35,566 bases of DNA from Pseudomonas palleroniana (GTDB lineage Bacteria > Pseudomonadota > Gammaproteobacteria > Pseudomonadales > Pseudomonadaceae), in the NCBI RefSeq assembly GCF_003031675.1, contig NZ_PYWX01000027.1, positions 1-35,566 on the forward strand, in the 5' to 3' direction. Below the pieces are notes generated by a model that did no database searches, was not told where the DNA came from, and was given only the letters and a program-made list of their open reading frames with translations. Shown here piece by piece: positions 25,125 through 33,718 of the stretch. Position 1 is the first letter of the stretch; every line of letters begins with the position of its first letter. The translations under genes were made by a program, and so were the position numbers.

Positions 25125-26456
25125 TTATTGGGGGCTGGAGCGGCCGGTCATCTCTCGCGCCATTTCGGTAGCGTAGCTGTCAGTCATGCCGGCGATAAAG
25201 TCGATCATGCGCAGGAACGAGGCATGCAACGGCCAGGCGGGGTCCGGTGCGCTATTGCCCAGCAAGTCGAGAATGCGTCGGTTCTTGAACGATGGTGTGC
25301 GCCCGCCATGTTGTTCCAGGGCGGCACCGCAAAATGCATTCAACAGGATTTCCAGGGTGGTGTAGGCGCCGATTTCATGCAGGGTCTTGCGCTTGTCCTG
25401 GAAAATTTTCTTGCGCGCCATGTCTTTGGCATCCAGTACACAACGCTTGGCAGGCCCATGCATATGCTCCACCAGGTCGCCGGGCAGGGTGCCGGCCAGC
25501 AAGGCGTCCTGCTGTTCGACAAATGCCTGTGCCGCCGCGTTGGTCAGGTGCTCGATCGCCTTGCCGCGCAAGATGGCCAATTTGCGTCGGCGCGAGTCCA
25601 GCGGGCCCAACTGGCGGTACGTCTGCGGCAGGTCGTCGCCGACCAGGTTGAGCAGCAGCGATTCGACCTCCGCGTATTCCAGCAGCTCCATCTCCAGCCC
25701 GTCTTCCAGGTCGATCAGCGCGTAGCAGATGTCGTCCGCGGCTTCCATCAGGTAAACCAACGGATGACGCGCCCAGCGTTGTTCTTCCAGTTGGGGCAGC
25801 CCGAGTTTGTGGGCGATCTGCTCCAGAATCGGCAGTTCGCTCTGGTAACAGCCGAACTTGTGTTTCTTGTAGCCCAGGGAGTCGGCGTGACGCGCGGTCC
25901 AGGGATATTTCAGGTAGGTACCCAAGGTGGCGTATGTCAGCCGCGTGCCACCGTCGAACTGGTGGTACTCCAGTTGGGTCAGCACTCGAAAACCCTGGGC
26001 GTTGCCTTCGAAATTGAGGAAGTCATTACGTTCGGCAGGGCTCATGCCATCCAGCCAGCCACGGCCCGCAGCCTGCTGAAACCAATGGCGAATGGCATCT
26101 TCACCGGAATGCCCGAAGGGCGGGTTACCGATGTCATGGGCCAGGCAAGCCGATTGCACCACCATGCCCAGGTCGCTAGGGTCGCACCAGTCGGGCAGGG
26201 CGCTGCGCAGGGTCTCGCCGACGCGCATGCCGAGGGAGCGGCCAACGCAACTGACTTCCAGGGAGTGTGTCAGGCGCGTATGGATATGGTCGTTGCTCGA
26301 CACCGGATGCACTTGGGTCTTGCGGCCCAGGCGCCGGAAAGCACCCGAGAAGATAATGCGGTCGTGATCTTTGTGAAATGGGCTACGGCCCAGTTCTTCC
26401 GGGCTGTGCAGGGGTTTTCCGAGGCGTTCGCGAGTCAGCAGGGTAGGCCAATCCAA
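25125..26456 (-). CDS. dgt: Deoxyguanosinetriphosphate triphosphohydrolase
   Basis: 443 residues from a TTG start at 26456 with ggagag upstream; this gives the length I recall for the Pseudomonas enzyme, and the further in-frame 48 residues are low-complexity. It hydrolyses dGTP to deoxyguanosine and triphosphate. HD-superfamily motifs: [15 protein letters not shown] (first His) and [18 protein letters not shown] (HD pair). Typical type features [17 protein letters not shown] and [16 protein letters not shown] are present. It is cytoplasmic and lies upstream of the receiver and rocA2 genes on the same strand. Confidence 0.93.
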   Translation of the reverse strand: MDWPTLLTRERLGKPLHSPEELGRSPFHKDHDRIIFSGAFRRLGRKTQVHPVSSNDHIHTRLTHSLEVSCVGRSLGMRVGETLRSALPDWCDPSDLGMVVQSACLAHDIGNPPFGHSGEDAIRHWFQQAAGRGWLDGMSPAERNDFLNFEGNAQGFRVLTQLEYHQFDGGTRLTYATLGTYLKYPWTARHADSLGYKKHKFGCYQSELPILEQIAHKLGLPQLEEQRWARHPLVYLMEAADDICYALIDLEDGLEMELLEYAEVESLLLNLVGDDLPQTYRQLGPLDSRRRKLAILRGKAIEHLTNAAAQAFVEQQDALLAGTLPGDLVEHMHGPAKRCVLDAKDMARKKIFQDKRKTLHEIGAYTTLEILLNAFCGAALEQHGGRTPSFKNRRILDLLGNSAPDPAWPLHASFLRMIDFIAGMTDSYATEMAREMTGRSSPQ

Positions 26457-26547
26457 GGCGGGTACTCTCCGTTGGTGAAGGATGCGCCCAGCTTCCCGGT
26501 TCGGCGTGGCCTGGGCAAGCGAAAATCTACCGGCAGATGCGCGGGCG

Positions 26548-26584
26548 AAAAAAGGCCCGGCCCTGTTCTGATAAGGGCCAGGCC
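26548..26584 (-). terminator. Intrinsic terminator of the DUF883-YqjE operon
   Basis: On the minus strand an 11-bp GC-rich stem with one mismatch (ggcctggccct ... agggccgggcc) is followed by TTTTTT. It lies 33 bp after the third gene of the operon and before the dgt start, so dgt is transcribed separately. Confidence 0.9.
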
Positions 26585-26616
26585 GGTTCTGTCGAGGCAA
26601 CAGGCAGCGTATGGGT

Positions 26617-26955
26617 TCAGCCTTTGCGCGCGCCTTGCATGGCCAGCTTGATCAGTGGGATCAAGCCGGCGCCCAAGCGCACCAGGCGCGTCACACTACT
26701 GATACTGCCGCCCTTGGCCCCTTTGCCGGTAAAGAAGCCCAGCAACGTCACTGCCGCAACGCCCCATAGCGGCGCATGCTTGATCCCCAGGCTGTCTTGC
26801 CAGTTATGGCGCATGTCGCGCATTTTGTGCAGGGGCGCCATGAGTTGTTGCGACTCGTGGCGGATCTCCTGGCGGTGCATTTCCATGCGCAGGCGAATCA
26901 ACGCCTTGCGCATTTCCCGGCGTGAGGTGGATGGCGGGATTTCAGTCAGGCTCAT
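26617..26955 (-). CDS. Small membrane protein, YqjK-like by position
   Basis: 112 residues with no domain I can name. An N-terminal charged helix (about 10-45, rich in R, E, M, H) precedes a membrane segment (about 63-77, [13 protein letters not shown]) and a second hydrophobic helix near the C-terminus ([19 protein letters not shown]). Layout and operon position match E. coli YqjK, the third gene of yqjD-yqjE-yqjK, but sequence similarity is weak. It overlaps the preceding yqjE-like gene by 4 bp, so the two are coupled. Function unknown. Confidence 0.7.
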   Translation of the reverse strand: MSLTEIPPSTSRREMRKALIRLRMEMHRQEIRHESQQLMAPLHKMRDMRHNWQDSLGIKHAPLWGVAAVTLLGFFTGKGAKGGSISSVTRLVRLGAGLIPLIKLAMQGARKG

Positions 26956-27338
26956 GGCAGCAGGCGCTCCCGGTCATTGGCCAGCTCTTCCAGGGTCGCG
27001 TGGAAGGGCGTGGACTCGTCGAATATCGCCGCTTTCAAGCGCAACCCGCAGAATGCCGCGGCCAGGATGTAAAACCCGCAGAGGCTGATGATCCCGGTGA
27101 TACGGTAGGTGTCCCATACCAGAATCATCACCAGTGCCGACAACCCCACCAATAACAGCAAGGCAAACACCAGCGAGAGCCCGGCAAACAGCAATAGGCT
27201 GACGGTGCGCGACTTCTGTTCCTGCAGTTCGATGCCAAACAGCTCGACGTGGCTGTGCAGCAAGCCCAGAACGGCCGCGCCCAGGCGTCGAGAGGTTGAG
27301 CTTGCGCCCTTGGACGACTCGGTTTCGCCGATAGACAT
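26952..27338 (-). CDS. YqjE-like phage-holin-family membrane protein
   Basis: 128 residues from ATG 27338. Two closely spaced membrane helices (about 47-70 and 75-98; LLLFAGLSLVFALLLLVGLSALVMILVW then IISLCGFYILAAAFCG) follow a helical cytoplasmic segment (LLHSHVELFGIELQEQKSR). This is the Phage_holin_3_6/YqjE pattern; despite the name these are chromosomal inner-membrane proteins. It follows the DUF883 gene by 2 bp and overlaps the next gene by 4 bp. A holin role is not implied. Confidence 0.8.
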   Translation of the reverse strand: MSIGETESSKGASSTSRRLGAAVLGLLHSHVELFGIELQEQKSRTVSLLLFAGLSLVFALLLLVGLSALVMILVWDTYRITGIISLCGFYILAAAFCGLRLKAAIFDESTPFHATLEELANDRERLLP

Positions 27339-27340
27339 GA

Positions 27341-27655
27341 TTAGCGCCTTGTGGCCAGCAGGCCGATCAGAAAGCCCACGCCAGCGGCGATGCCGACCGA
27401 CTGCCAAGGGTTGGCCTGTACGTAATCCTCGGTGGCGGCAACCGCTGCCTGGCCACGCTCACGCAGGGAGTCTTCGGTCAGTTGCAGGGTTTCGCGAGCC
27501 TTGAGCAGGCTCTCATGGATCTTGGTACGCAGCTCGTCGGCCTGGTCACCGGCCAGTACGGCGGTGTCGTCCAGCAACTTTTCGGTGTCACTGACCAGGG
27601 TTTGAAAATCCGCCATCAGTATTTCTTGAGCAGTCTTTGTAGTACGTCTGGCCAT
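27341..27655 (-). CDS. DUF883 / ElaB-YqjD family membrane-anchored protein
   Basis: 104 residues. A long amphipathic helical region (about 15-75) ends in the family motif YVQANPWQSVGIAAGVGFLIGLLATRR, a C-terminal membrane anchor. E. coli YqjD and ElaB bind stationary-phase ribosomes and hold them at the inner membrane; that is family knowledge, not shown here. The ATG at 27655 has ggag upstream. It is the first gene of a three-gene operon ending at the terminator at 26548. Confidence 0.9.
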   Translation of the reverse strand: MARRTTKTAQEILMADFQTLVSDTEKLLDDTAVLAGDQADELRTKIHESLLKARETLQLTEDSLRERGQAAVAATEDYVQANPWQSVGIAAGVGFLIGLLATRR

Positions 27656-27697
27656 GGGTATCTCCGTGATTGGCTGATCGGTCTGTGTGGTTTCGAG

Positions 27698-27713
27698 TCA
27701 CCGCGTTCGGTGA
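27698..27713. promoter_or_regulatory. Palindrome upstream of the amt promoter
   Basis: tcaccgcgttcggtga has perfect 6-bp arms around cgtt. It resembles a partial NtrC site but lies only about 20 bp upstream of the sigma-54 -24 element, closer than usual. Confidence 0.3.
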
Positions 27714-27731
27714 AGGTTCAGTGCAATTGTG

Positions 27732-27747
27732 TGGTACAGCTTTTGCT
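27732..27747 (+). promoter_or_regulatory. Sigma-54 promoter for the ammonium transporter
   Basis: tggtacagcttttgct matches the TGGCAC-N5-TTGC consensus well, with the invariant GG (27733-27734) and GC (27745-27746) separated by exactly 10 bp. It points at amt, giving a leader of about 245 nt. RpoN/NtrC control is expected for nitrogen-starvation genes. The rest of 27656-28002 shows no gene. Confidence 0.65.
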
Positions 27748-28002
27748 TTGCCTTGGTGCGCAGGCCCAACGGGCTGCGCTGAATCCGGGCGGTCGGGCCT
27801 AAAGCCTTGAAAAACCTTACCCTAAATAATTGAAACTCGCGGAAAAACCCTGTCGGTTACGGCCTGTTGTGTTGATCACTGCGCTAAAGCGGTTCACGCC
27901 TCCAATAGAGGGGTGGGACCGGTGGTGCCAATTTAGTGCGTGAAACCCTGGTCTGAACCGGTTTGGTGCTTTTTTGCCTTTGATGCAGGCCTGCCAACGT
28001 CC

Positions 28003-29211
28003 ATGGAAAATGTGCAAAGCGCAGTAGACACCTTAGTCCACAGCTCCAACACCCTGTTTATCCTGATCGGTGCGGTCATGGTCCTGGCCATGCACGCCGG
28101 CTTCGCGTTCCTTGAAGTCGGGACGGTGCGCCAGAAAAACCAGGTCAATGCCCTGTCGAAGATCCTCAGCGACTTCGCCATCTCCACCCTGGCCTATTTC
28201 TTTATAGGCTATTGGATCTCCTACGGCGTGAGCTTCCTGCAACCGGCAGCGGTGATCAGCGCCGATCACGGCTACGGCCTGGTGAAGTTCTTCTTTCTGC
28301 TGACGTTTGCCGCAGCGATCCCGGCGATCATTTCCGGCGGTATTGCCGAGCGGGCGAAGTTCGCACCTCAGCTATGTGCCACCGCCTTGATCGTGGCGTT
28401 TATCTATCCGTTTTTCGAAGGCATGGTGTGGAACGGCAATTTCGGCGTGCAGGCCTGGCTGCTGGCAACCTTTGGGGCCAGCTTCCATGATTTCGCCGGG
28501 TCCGTGGTGGTACACGCCATGGGAGGGTGGTTGGCGCTGGCGGCAGTTTTGCTGCTGGGGCCACGTAATGGGCGATACAGGGAGGGAAGGCTGGTCGCCT
28601 TTGCGCCGTCGAGCATTCCGTTTCTGGCGTTGGGCTCGTGGATTCTGATTGTCGGCTGGTTCGGCTTCAACGTGATGAGTGCGCAAACCCTCAACGGCGT
28701 CAGCGGCCTTGTCGCCGTCAACTCGCTGATGGCAATGGTCGGTGGCACGGTCGCGGCCCTGATCATTGGGCGCAATGACCCAGGCTTCCTGCATAACGGC
28801 CCGCTGGCCGGGCTGGTGGCGGTGTGCGCGGGTTCCGACCTGATGCACCCGGTGGGCGCGCTGATCACCGGTGCGGTCGCCGGCGGGTTGTTTGTGTGGT
28901 TCTTCATTGCGGCCCAGGATCGCTGGAAGATCGACGACGTGCTGGGCGTGTGGCCGCTACATGGCCTGTGCGGCGTCTGGGGCGGTATCGCCTGCGGTAT
29001 CTTCGGGCAGACGGCCCTCGGCGGCCTGGGCGGTGTCAGCCTGATCAGCCAACTGATCGGTACGGCCCTGGGTGTCGCGGTGGCGTTGGTCGGCGGCCTG
29101 TTGGTGTATGGCCTGATCAAGCGCGTGCATGGGCTGCGCCTGAGCCAGGAAGAGGAGTATTACGGCGCCGACCTGTCGATCCACAAAATCGGCGCGGTCA
29201 GTCAGGACTGA
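28003..29211 (+). CDS. amt: Ammonium transporter (Amt/MEP/Rh family)
   Basis: 402 residues with about 11 membrane helices and no cleaved signal. It conducts ammonium across the inner membrane. Motifs: AFLEVGTVRQKNQVNAL (helix 1-2), DFAGSVVVHAMGGWLALAAVLLLGPR, which is the family signature with the first pore histidine, and MHPVGALITGAVAG/VWPLHGLCGVWGGIACGIFG with the second pore histidine. ATG 28003 was chosen, although its ribosome-binding site is weak. No glnK (PII) gene precedes it, unlike the usual glnK-amtB pair. The 3' end overlaps the convergent antiporter gene by 14 bp. Confidence 0.93.
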   Translation: MENVQSAVDTLVHSSNTLFILIGAVMVLAMHAGFAFLEVGTVRQKNQVNALSKILSDFAISTLAYFFIGYWISYGVSFLQPAAVISADHGYGLVKFFFLLTFAAAIPAIISGGIAERAKFAPQLCATALIVAFIYPFFEGMVWNGNFGVQAWLLATFGASFHDFAGSVVVHAMGGWLALAAVLLLGPRNGRYREGRLVAFAPSSIPFLALGSWILIVGWFGFNVMSAQTLNGVSGLVAVNSLMAMVGGTVAALIIGRNDPGFLHNGPLAGLVAVCAGSDLMHPVGALITGAVAGGLFVWFFIAAQDRWKIDDVLGVWPLHGLCGVWGGIACGIFGQTALGGLGGVSLISQLIGTALGVAVALVGGLLVYGLIKRVHGLRLSQEEEYYGADLSIHKIGAVSQD

Positions 29212-30916
29212 TCGGCGGTTCTGCCTGCGGGTAGAAGCCGTGCAGCAGGCGATAACGGTTATGTCGCACTTCATCCACCCGTGCCTGCACCTGTTGGTCC
29301 GGCAGGCCCAACAGGATCAAGGCGTGGGAGGCGAGCATCAGGCTGGACTCCAGCAGTTCGGGCACCACTTCGCTGGCGCCCGCAGCTTTCAGTTCGGCCA
29401 GTTGGCTGTCATCGCGGGTACGCACCAGGATCGGCACTTCAGGGTTGATCCGCCGCGCTTCCTTGAGCACCACCAGTGCGACGTCCGTATCGTCCACCGC
29501 GATCACCACCAAGCGCGCCCGTTCCAGCCCGACCGCACTCAGCAACGCGCCACGGCGACAGTCACCGTAGTGCACGCTGCTGTCTTCAGTGGCGGCTTCC
29601 TGCACCCGTTCCGGGTCGTCATCCAGTGCGATAAACGCCTGCTGTTCGCGGCGCAGAAAACGACCGATGGATTGCCCGACCCGGCCATATCCGCAAATCA
29701 CCGCATGGCCGCGTAACTGGGCGTTGAGCGCAGTGATTTGCTCCAATTGCACTTGCAGGTTGGGCTTGCGGTGCAGGCGCTGGGCGATCGACGGCGCGGC
29801 GCGCAGCAGCAGTGGGGTAAATAGCATCGAGCAGAACGTGGCGGCGAGGAGCAGGCCATTGAACTCATCGGGAATCAGCCGGCTTTGTTGCATCTGCGCC
29901 ATCAGCGCAAAACAGAATTCGCCACCCTGGGCCAGGGCCAGGCCGCTGCGCCAGGCGGTTTCGGTGTCGCTGCCACGCCACTTGACCAGTCCCGCCACCA
30001 CACAACCCTTGACCAGCATCAGGGTGAGGGCCAGGCCAAGGATCAGCAGGCTATGGCTGACGAACAGTTGCAGGTCGATGAGCATGCCTATACTGACGAA
30101 AAACAAGCCCAGCAAAATGTCGCGAAACGGGCGGATATCCGCTTCGATCTGATGCCGGTAATGGCTTTCACCCAGCAGCATGCCGGCCAGGAATGCACCG
30201 AGGGCCGGCGAGAGTCCGAGCAGGTGCGTCAGCCAGGCGGTCAACAGGACGATTACCAGCGCCAGCAACACAAACAACTCCGCCGAATGGGACGCAGCGA
30301 CTTCATGGAACAAGCGCGGTAATAGCCAGCGACTGGCCCCTAGCAGGCCGATGAACAGCACCACGGTTTTGCCCAGTGTCAGTGGCAGTGCCCAGTACCA
30401 CGCTTGGGTGCTGCTGCCGGCAAACACCGGCACCAGCGTCAGCAACAACACGGCGACCACATCCTGAAACAGCAGCACGCCAATCGCATTCTGGCCATGG
30501 CTGCTGAAGATTTCCCCAAGGCTGCCCAGCTCCTTGCTGACGATAGCGGTGGAAGACAGCGCCAGCCCAGCGCCCAATAGCAGCGCCACACCGGGCGACA
30601 GGCCCAAGCCCATCAACAAACCACCCAGCAGCACGCCGCACCCCAGCACCTGCAGGCTGCCCAGGCCAAACACCACCCGCCGCAGGGCGAGCATTTTGCT
30701 CAGGGAAAACTCCAGGCCCAGGGAGAACAAGAGGAATACCACGCCGAGTTCGGCGAGGTCCGGCAGTTCTTCGCTGTCATTCACCCAATCCAGCGCAGTG
30801 GGGCCTACGGCCAGGCCGACGCACAGATAGCCCAGCACGGGAGGCAATTGCAGGCGGCGAAATAGCGCAATCACCACCAGAGATGAGGCCAGAATGATCA
30901 ACAGGTTGGCAAACAC
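29198..30916 (-). CDS. CPA2-family cation:proton antiporter with RCK domain (KefB/YbaL-like)
   Basis: 572 residues. About 12-13 membrane helices (1-385) form the Na+/H+ exchanger domain, with the conserved helix GAGLALSSTAIVSKEL and LLGLFFVSIGMLIDL. The C-terminal RCK/TrkA-N domain (about 405-525) starts with VICGYGRVGQSIGRFL and binds a nucleotide. It probably exchanges K+ for H+ and may be gated by NAD(H) or glutathione adducts. A GTG start at 30916 with an aaggaag ribosome-binding site is preferred over a TTG 10 codons upstream. It is convergent with amt and divergent from the glutaredoxin-like gene. Confidence 0.85.
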   Translation of the reverse strand: MFANLLIILASSLVVIALFRRLQLPPVLGYLCVGLAVGPTALDWVNDSEELPDLAELGVVFLLFSLGLEFSLSKMLALRRVVFGLGSLQVLGCGVLLGGLLMGLGLSPGVALLLGAGLALSSTAIVSKELGSLGEIFSSHGQNAIGVLLFQDVVAVLLLTLVPVFAGSSTQAWYWALPLTLGKTVVLFIGLLGASRWLLPRLFHEVAASHSAELFVLLALVIVLLTAWLTHLLGLSPALGAFLAGMLLGESHYRHQIEADIRPFRDILLGLFFVSIGMLIDLQLFVSHSLLILGLALTLMLVKGCVVAGLVKWRGSDTETAWRSGLALAQGGEFCFALMAQMQQSRLIPDEFNGLLLAATFCSMLFTPLLLRAAPSIAQRLHRKPNLQVQLEQITALNAQLRGHAVICGYGRVGQSIGRFLRREQQAFIALDDDPERVQEAATEDSSVHYGDCRRGALLSAVGLERARLVVIAVDDTDVALVVLKEARRINPEVPILVRTRDDSQLAELKAAGASEVVPELLESSLMLASHALILLGLPDQQVQARVDEVRHNRYRLLHGFYPQAEPPISPD

Positions 30917-31022
30917 GGACAGCTTCCTTGCAGGTTGGGCGGGCAAAAAGCCGCGAGAATCGCTGAATCAGTTATACGCCATGCTGATCTGGGTCAGGTT
31001 TTTTGTGGTGGTGGGCTTCATG

Positions 31023-31050
31023 CAGTCACCGGGCTTAGAATAGGTGACTG
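31023..31050. promoter_or_regulatory. Inverted repeat between antiporter and glutaredoxin-like genes
   Basis: cagtcacc (31023-31030) and ggtgactg (31043-31050) are perfectly complementary around a 12-bp loop and are followed by tttt. It may be an operator for the divergent genes or a weak terminator. Confidence 0.35.
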
Positions 31051-31073
31051 TTTTCTGACCGGGTCCATTCATC

Positions 31074-31310
31074 ATGCCTCCTGAATGCCAGTTGTTCGGC
31101 ACCCTGGGTTGCCATCTTTGTGAAGTTGCCGAAGCCGAAATCATGCCGCTCGTCGAACGTGGCTTGCTGGTGGAACTGGTCGATATCACCGACCCCGACG
31201 ACCTGACCGAAGCCTACGGCCTGCGGATTCCGGTGCTTCGCCGGGTAGACACCGGAGCTGAGCTGGATTGGCCGTTCGATACGGAACAGGTCGTGACGTT
31301 CTTGCTCTAG
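31074..31310 (+). CDS. Glutaredoxin-like protein (DUF836)
   Basis: 78 residues, a minimal thioredoxin fold. A C-x-x-C motif (GCHLC, Cys13 and Cys16) begins the first helix. The cis-proline loop IPVLRR and a C-terminal helix follow, as in DUF836 glutaredoxin-like proteins. It probably handles dithiol/disulfide exchange, but its partner is unknown. It starts 157 bp from the divergent antiporter gene, whose relatives are glutathione-regulated, an attractive but unproven link. The ribosome-binding site is weak; ATG 31074 is the only plausible start. Confidence 0.8.
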   Translation: MPPECQLFGTLGCHLCEVAEAEIMPLVERGLLVELVDITDPDDLTEAYGLRIPVLRRVDTGAELDWPFDTEQVVTFLL

Positions 31311-31383
31311 CTTTATGCGATGGCAGGTTTCCAAATATTAAGTTACTGTATGTTTGTACAGCGATTGAATAGAGGGAACGCCC

Positions 31384-31719
31384 GTGGTGAATGTTGAACA
31401 ATTGAAAAGCAGCGTCAATCGCATGTCCGCCGACGTCGTGCGTGATGCGGTGAACGAGCTGCGCCTCGACGGCCTGGTCACGGAAGGCAAGACGCCGTTT
31501 AACAAAGTGCATTTCAACACCTGCTTTGCCGAGATCGAGGCGTTGTTCCAGCGCGCCGGTTATCACAAGCAGCTGGATGTGGTGGGTTACCAGGGGTTGT
31601 TGTACGCGCTGTACGATCCCGGCCGTTGGGATGCGGTCGATGTGCTGCGCTGGCTCAAGGAGTTCACCGAGGCCGCGAGTGCCTCGCCCATCCTGCGAAC
31701 CCAATTGGCCAAAGCTTGA
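31384..31719 (+). CDS. Hypothetical protein, 111 residues
   Basis: I do not recognise this family. It is predicted soluble and helical, with a conserved-looking N-terminal HTH-like segment (MSADVVRDAVNELRLDGLVTEGKTPFNKVHF) and a C-terminal helical part ending in DVLRWLKEFTEAASASPI. GTG 31384 has agaggga upstream; the next codon is also GTG. It lies between the glutaredoxin-like and pseudouridine synthase genes on the same strand, with gaps of about 72 bp on either side. Codon use matches its neighbours, so it is a real core gene. Confidence 0.75.
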   Translation: MVNVEQLKSSVNRMSADVVRDAVNELRLDGLVTEGKTPFNKVHFNTCFAEIEALFQRAGYHKQLDVVGYQGLLYALYDPGRWDAVDVLRWLKEFTEAASASPILRTQLAKA

Positions 31720-31791
31720 GATCGACCCTAGGCTCAATCCCGCTCCTTGCGGGATAATACCGCTGTGTTTTTCCAGGTTTCGAGCCTCTTC

Positions 31792-32682
31792 ATGTCCACT
31801 TCCGGTTTTTCCGCGTCTCAGCATCAAGCCAGCACTCTGTATCTGCCTCCGGGGTCTTGGGCGACGGTGCTCGATTGCCTGTGCGAACACTTCCCGGCCA
31901 TCAGTCGCGAGCATTGGCTGGACCGTATTGCGCGGGGGCGAGTGCTGGATCTCAATGGCCAGCCGATCAGCCAGGGCCTGGCTTACAAGGAGGGCCTGTG
32001 CATCTACTACTTCCGGGAAGTGCCCAATGAGAAGGTCATTGCGGTGCAGGAAACCATCCTGTATGCCGACGAGCACCTGGTGGTGGCTGACAAACCGCAT
32101 TTCCTGCCGGTGACGCCGGCCGGTGAGTACGTCGAACAGACCTTGCTGCGGCGCCTGATCCGCCGCCTGGACAACCCCTCGCTGGTGCCCCTGCATCGTA
32201 TCGACCGCCACACGGCGGGGCTGGTGTTGTTCTCGGCCAACCCACAAAGCCGTTCGGCCTATCAACAACTGTTTCCCACGCGGCGTATCGACAAATTCTA
32301 CGAAGCCATCGCGCCGGCATTGCCCAACCTGACTTTCCCTCTGGTGCATAAAAGCCGCCTGGTAGATGGCGAACCGTTCTTTCGCATGCAGGAGGGGCCC
32401 GGTGCCAGCAACACTGAAACGGCGGTTGAGGTCCGGGAACAGCACGGCGATTTGTGGCGATATGGCCTGTTTCCCGTGACCGGCAAGAAGCACCAGTTGC
32501 GCGTGCACATGACCGCGCTCGGTGCGAGTATCTGCAACGATCCGTTCTACCCGGATGTGATCAAGGACGCCGTGGATGACTTCGCCAACCCGCTCAAGTT
32601 GTTGGCCCAGGGCGTGCGTTTTATTGACCCGATCACCGGCCTGGAGCGCAGTTTCCGCAGCCGGATCACCCTCGACTGGTGA
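31792..32682 (+). CDS. RluA-family RNA pseudouridine synthase
   Basis: 296 residues from ATG 31792. It isomerises uridine to pseudouridine in rRNA or tRNA. The catalytic block LVPLHRIDRHTAGLVLF contains the essential aspartate (HRIDR), FYEAIAP follows, and KKHQLRVHMTALGASICND is the usual C-terminal motif (normally KTHQIRVH). An N-terminal S4-like region (about 45-85) precedes the catalytic domain. The target base cannot be assigned because RluA, RluC and RluD types are not separated here. It ends 14 bp before a hairpin shared with the next convergent gene. Confidence 0.85.
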   Translation: MSTSGFSASQHQASTLYLPPGSWATVLDCLCEHFPAISREHWLDRIARGRVLDLNGQPISQGLAYKEGLCIYYFREVPNEKVIAVQETILYADEHLVVADKPHFLPVTPAGEYVEQTLLRRLIRRLDNPSLVPLHRIDRHTAGLVLFSANPQSRSAYQQLFPTRRIDKFYEAIAPALPNLTFPLVHKSRLVDGEPFFRMQEGPGASNTETAVEVREQHGDLWRYGLFPVTGKKHQLRVHMTALGASICNDPFYPDVIKDAVDDFANPLKLLAQGVRFIDPITGLERSFRSRITLDW

Positions 32683-32696
32683 CCCCCGGAAACGAC

Positions 32697-32719
32697 AAGG
32701 CCCGCACGAGGCGGGCCTT
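32697..32719. terminator. Hairpin between pseudouridine synthase and lipoprotein genes
   Basis: aaggcccgc (32697-32705) and gcgggcctt (32711-32719) form a perfect 9-bp stem with a 5-nt loop. There is no long T-run on either side, so termination may be modest. It sits between convergent genes. Confidence 0.6.
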
Positions 32720-32738
32720 GGGCGGCAAGCGTTAAGAC

Positions 32739-32960
32739 TTACAGGTCTTTAACGGTGCGAACCTGATCTTTATTGATACGGGTTTCCTTGCCATCAAGCT
32801 GTTTGAACTCGTAGAAGCCCGATGCCTTGTCGTAAGTCGGGGTGTCGACGGCCTGGATTTCGCGACCGTCATTCAGGGTGATCACTGTTGGCGAGGCGCA
32901 ACCGGCGAGGGTAGCCAGGCCCAGTGCAAGCATGAGAGCGGCGATGGTCCGTTGAGTCAT
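32739..32960 (-). CDS. YgdI/YgdR-family small lipoprotein (DUF903)
   Basis: 73 residues. A signal peptide with lipobox LAGC (cysteine at 21) precedes a short SH3-like domain: PTVITLNDGREIQAVDTPTYDKASGFYEFKQLDGKETRINKDQVRTVKDL. This matches DUF903 lipoproteins of the outer membrane, whose function is unclear. ATG 32960 has a ggagac upstream. I recall the P. aeruginosa homologue beside mobA (PA3031). It is separated from mobA by 79 bp on the same strand. Confidence 0.88.
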   Translation of the reverse strand: MTQRTIAALMLALGLATLAGCASPTVITLNDGREIQAVDTPTYDKASGFYEFKQLDGKETRINKDQVRTVKDL

Positions 32961-33039
32961 GAGTTTGTCTCCGAGAAAATACTTTTGAATGACTGAGCTT
33001 GTGACGCGCAGGGCGTCGTCAAAGTTCCTTGTTCGCCCA

Positions 33040-33642
33040 TCATTCTGACACGCCAGTCCCAGGGTGCAACAGTTCGGGTGTATTAAGGTTGGCCAGGCGC
33101 GGGTCATTGTCCGGGCATTCCAGTGCGACGCCACCCAGTTGCAGCAGGATCTTGCGCGGGCTGCGTTCGCCTGCGGCCCAGGCACATTCCACTGGGTTTT
33201 TAAGGGCGGTGGGGATGATGCACAGCAAGGGTTCCCAGAACTCACCTTGTCGGACCATGACCGGCACTGAGGGATGGCTGCGCGATGTCTCCCACAGGTC
33301 GGCGAGCAATCGTGCATCAATGTTCGGCACATCACACGGCAGGACCAGCAGGTGCTGATGACGTGCGGCAAGCAAGCCGGCACGGATGCCGGCCAGCGGG
33401 CCGGGGAAGTCCTGGCTGTCGTCGCTCACCAGTTGGTCGGCATAGGGGGCGTAGAGGTCATGGTTGCGGTTGCACGAGATGATCAGGTCATCTGTCAGCG
33501 GCCTGCTCAGCTCCTGCAAGTGCGCGATCAACGGCCGGCCGCGCCATTGCAGCAAGCCTTTATCCTGGCCGCCCATGCGTTGGCCGCGGCCACCGGCCAG
33601 CAGCAGAATCGAACAGGGCAGGGGTGAGTCATCGAGGGACAT
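33040..33642 (-). CDS. mobA: Molybdenum cofactor guanylyltransferase
   Basis: 200 residues. It transfers GMP from GTP to molybdopterin to make the MGD cofactor. The nucleotide-binding motif [27 protein letters not shown] is at the N-terminus, with [13 protein letters not shown] (metal-binding aspartate) and [16 protein letters not shown] further on. The start at 33642 fits family length, although an upstream in-frame run is open. It is divergent from moaB with 76 bp between the starts, so the three Mo-cofactor genes share one control region. Confidence 0.93.
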   Translation of the reverse strand: MSLDDSPLPCSILLLAGGRGQRMGGQDKGLLQWRGRPLIAHLQELSRPLTDDLIISCNRNHDLYAPYADQLVSDDSQDFPGPLAGIRAGLLAARHQHLLVLPCDVPNIDARLLADLWETSRSHPSVPVMVRQGEFWEPLLCIIPTALKNPVECAWAAGERSPRKILLQLGGVALECPDNDPRLANLNTPELLHPGTGVSE

Positions 33643-33718
33643 GGCGGTTTCGCTGCGGCAGGTCAATAAGGCCCTGTGATATAACATCGGGCTGTTCCTT
33701 CGACAACCGGACCGAGCC

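Noticed and set aside
27964..27977. Sigma-54-like sequence tttggtgcttttttgcc near amt
   Set aside because: GG and GC are separated by 9 rather than 10 bases, and a better site exists at 27732.
30968..31075. 35-codon minus-strand reading frame with aggagg upstream
   Set aside because: The aggagg is the complement of proline codons in the glutaredoxin-like gene. The peptide has no recognisable features.
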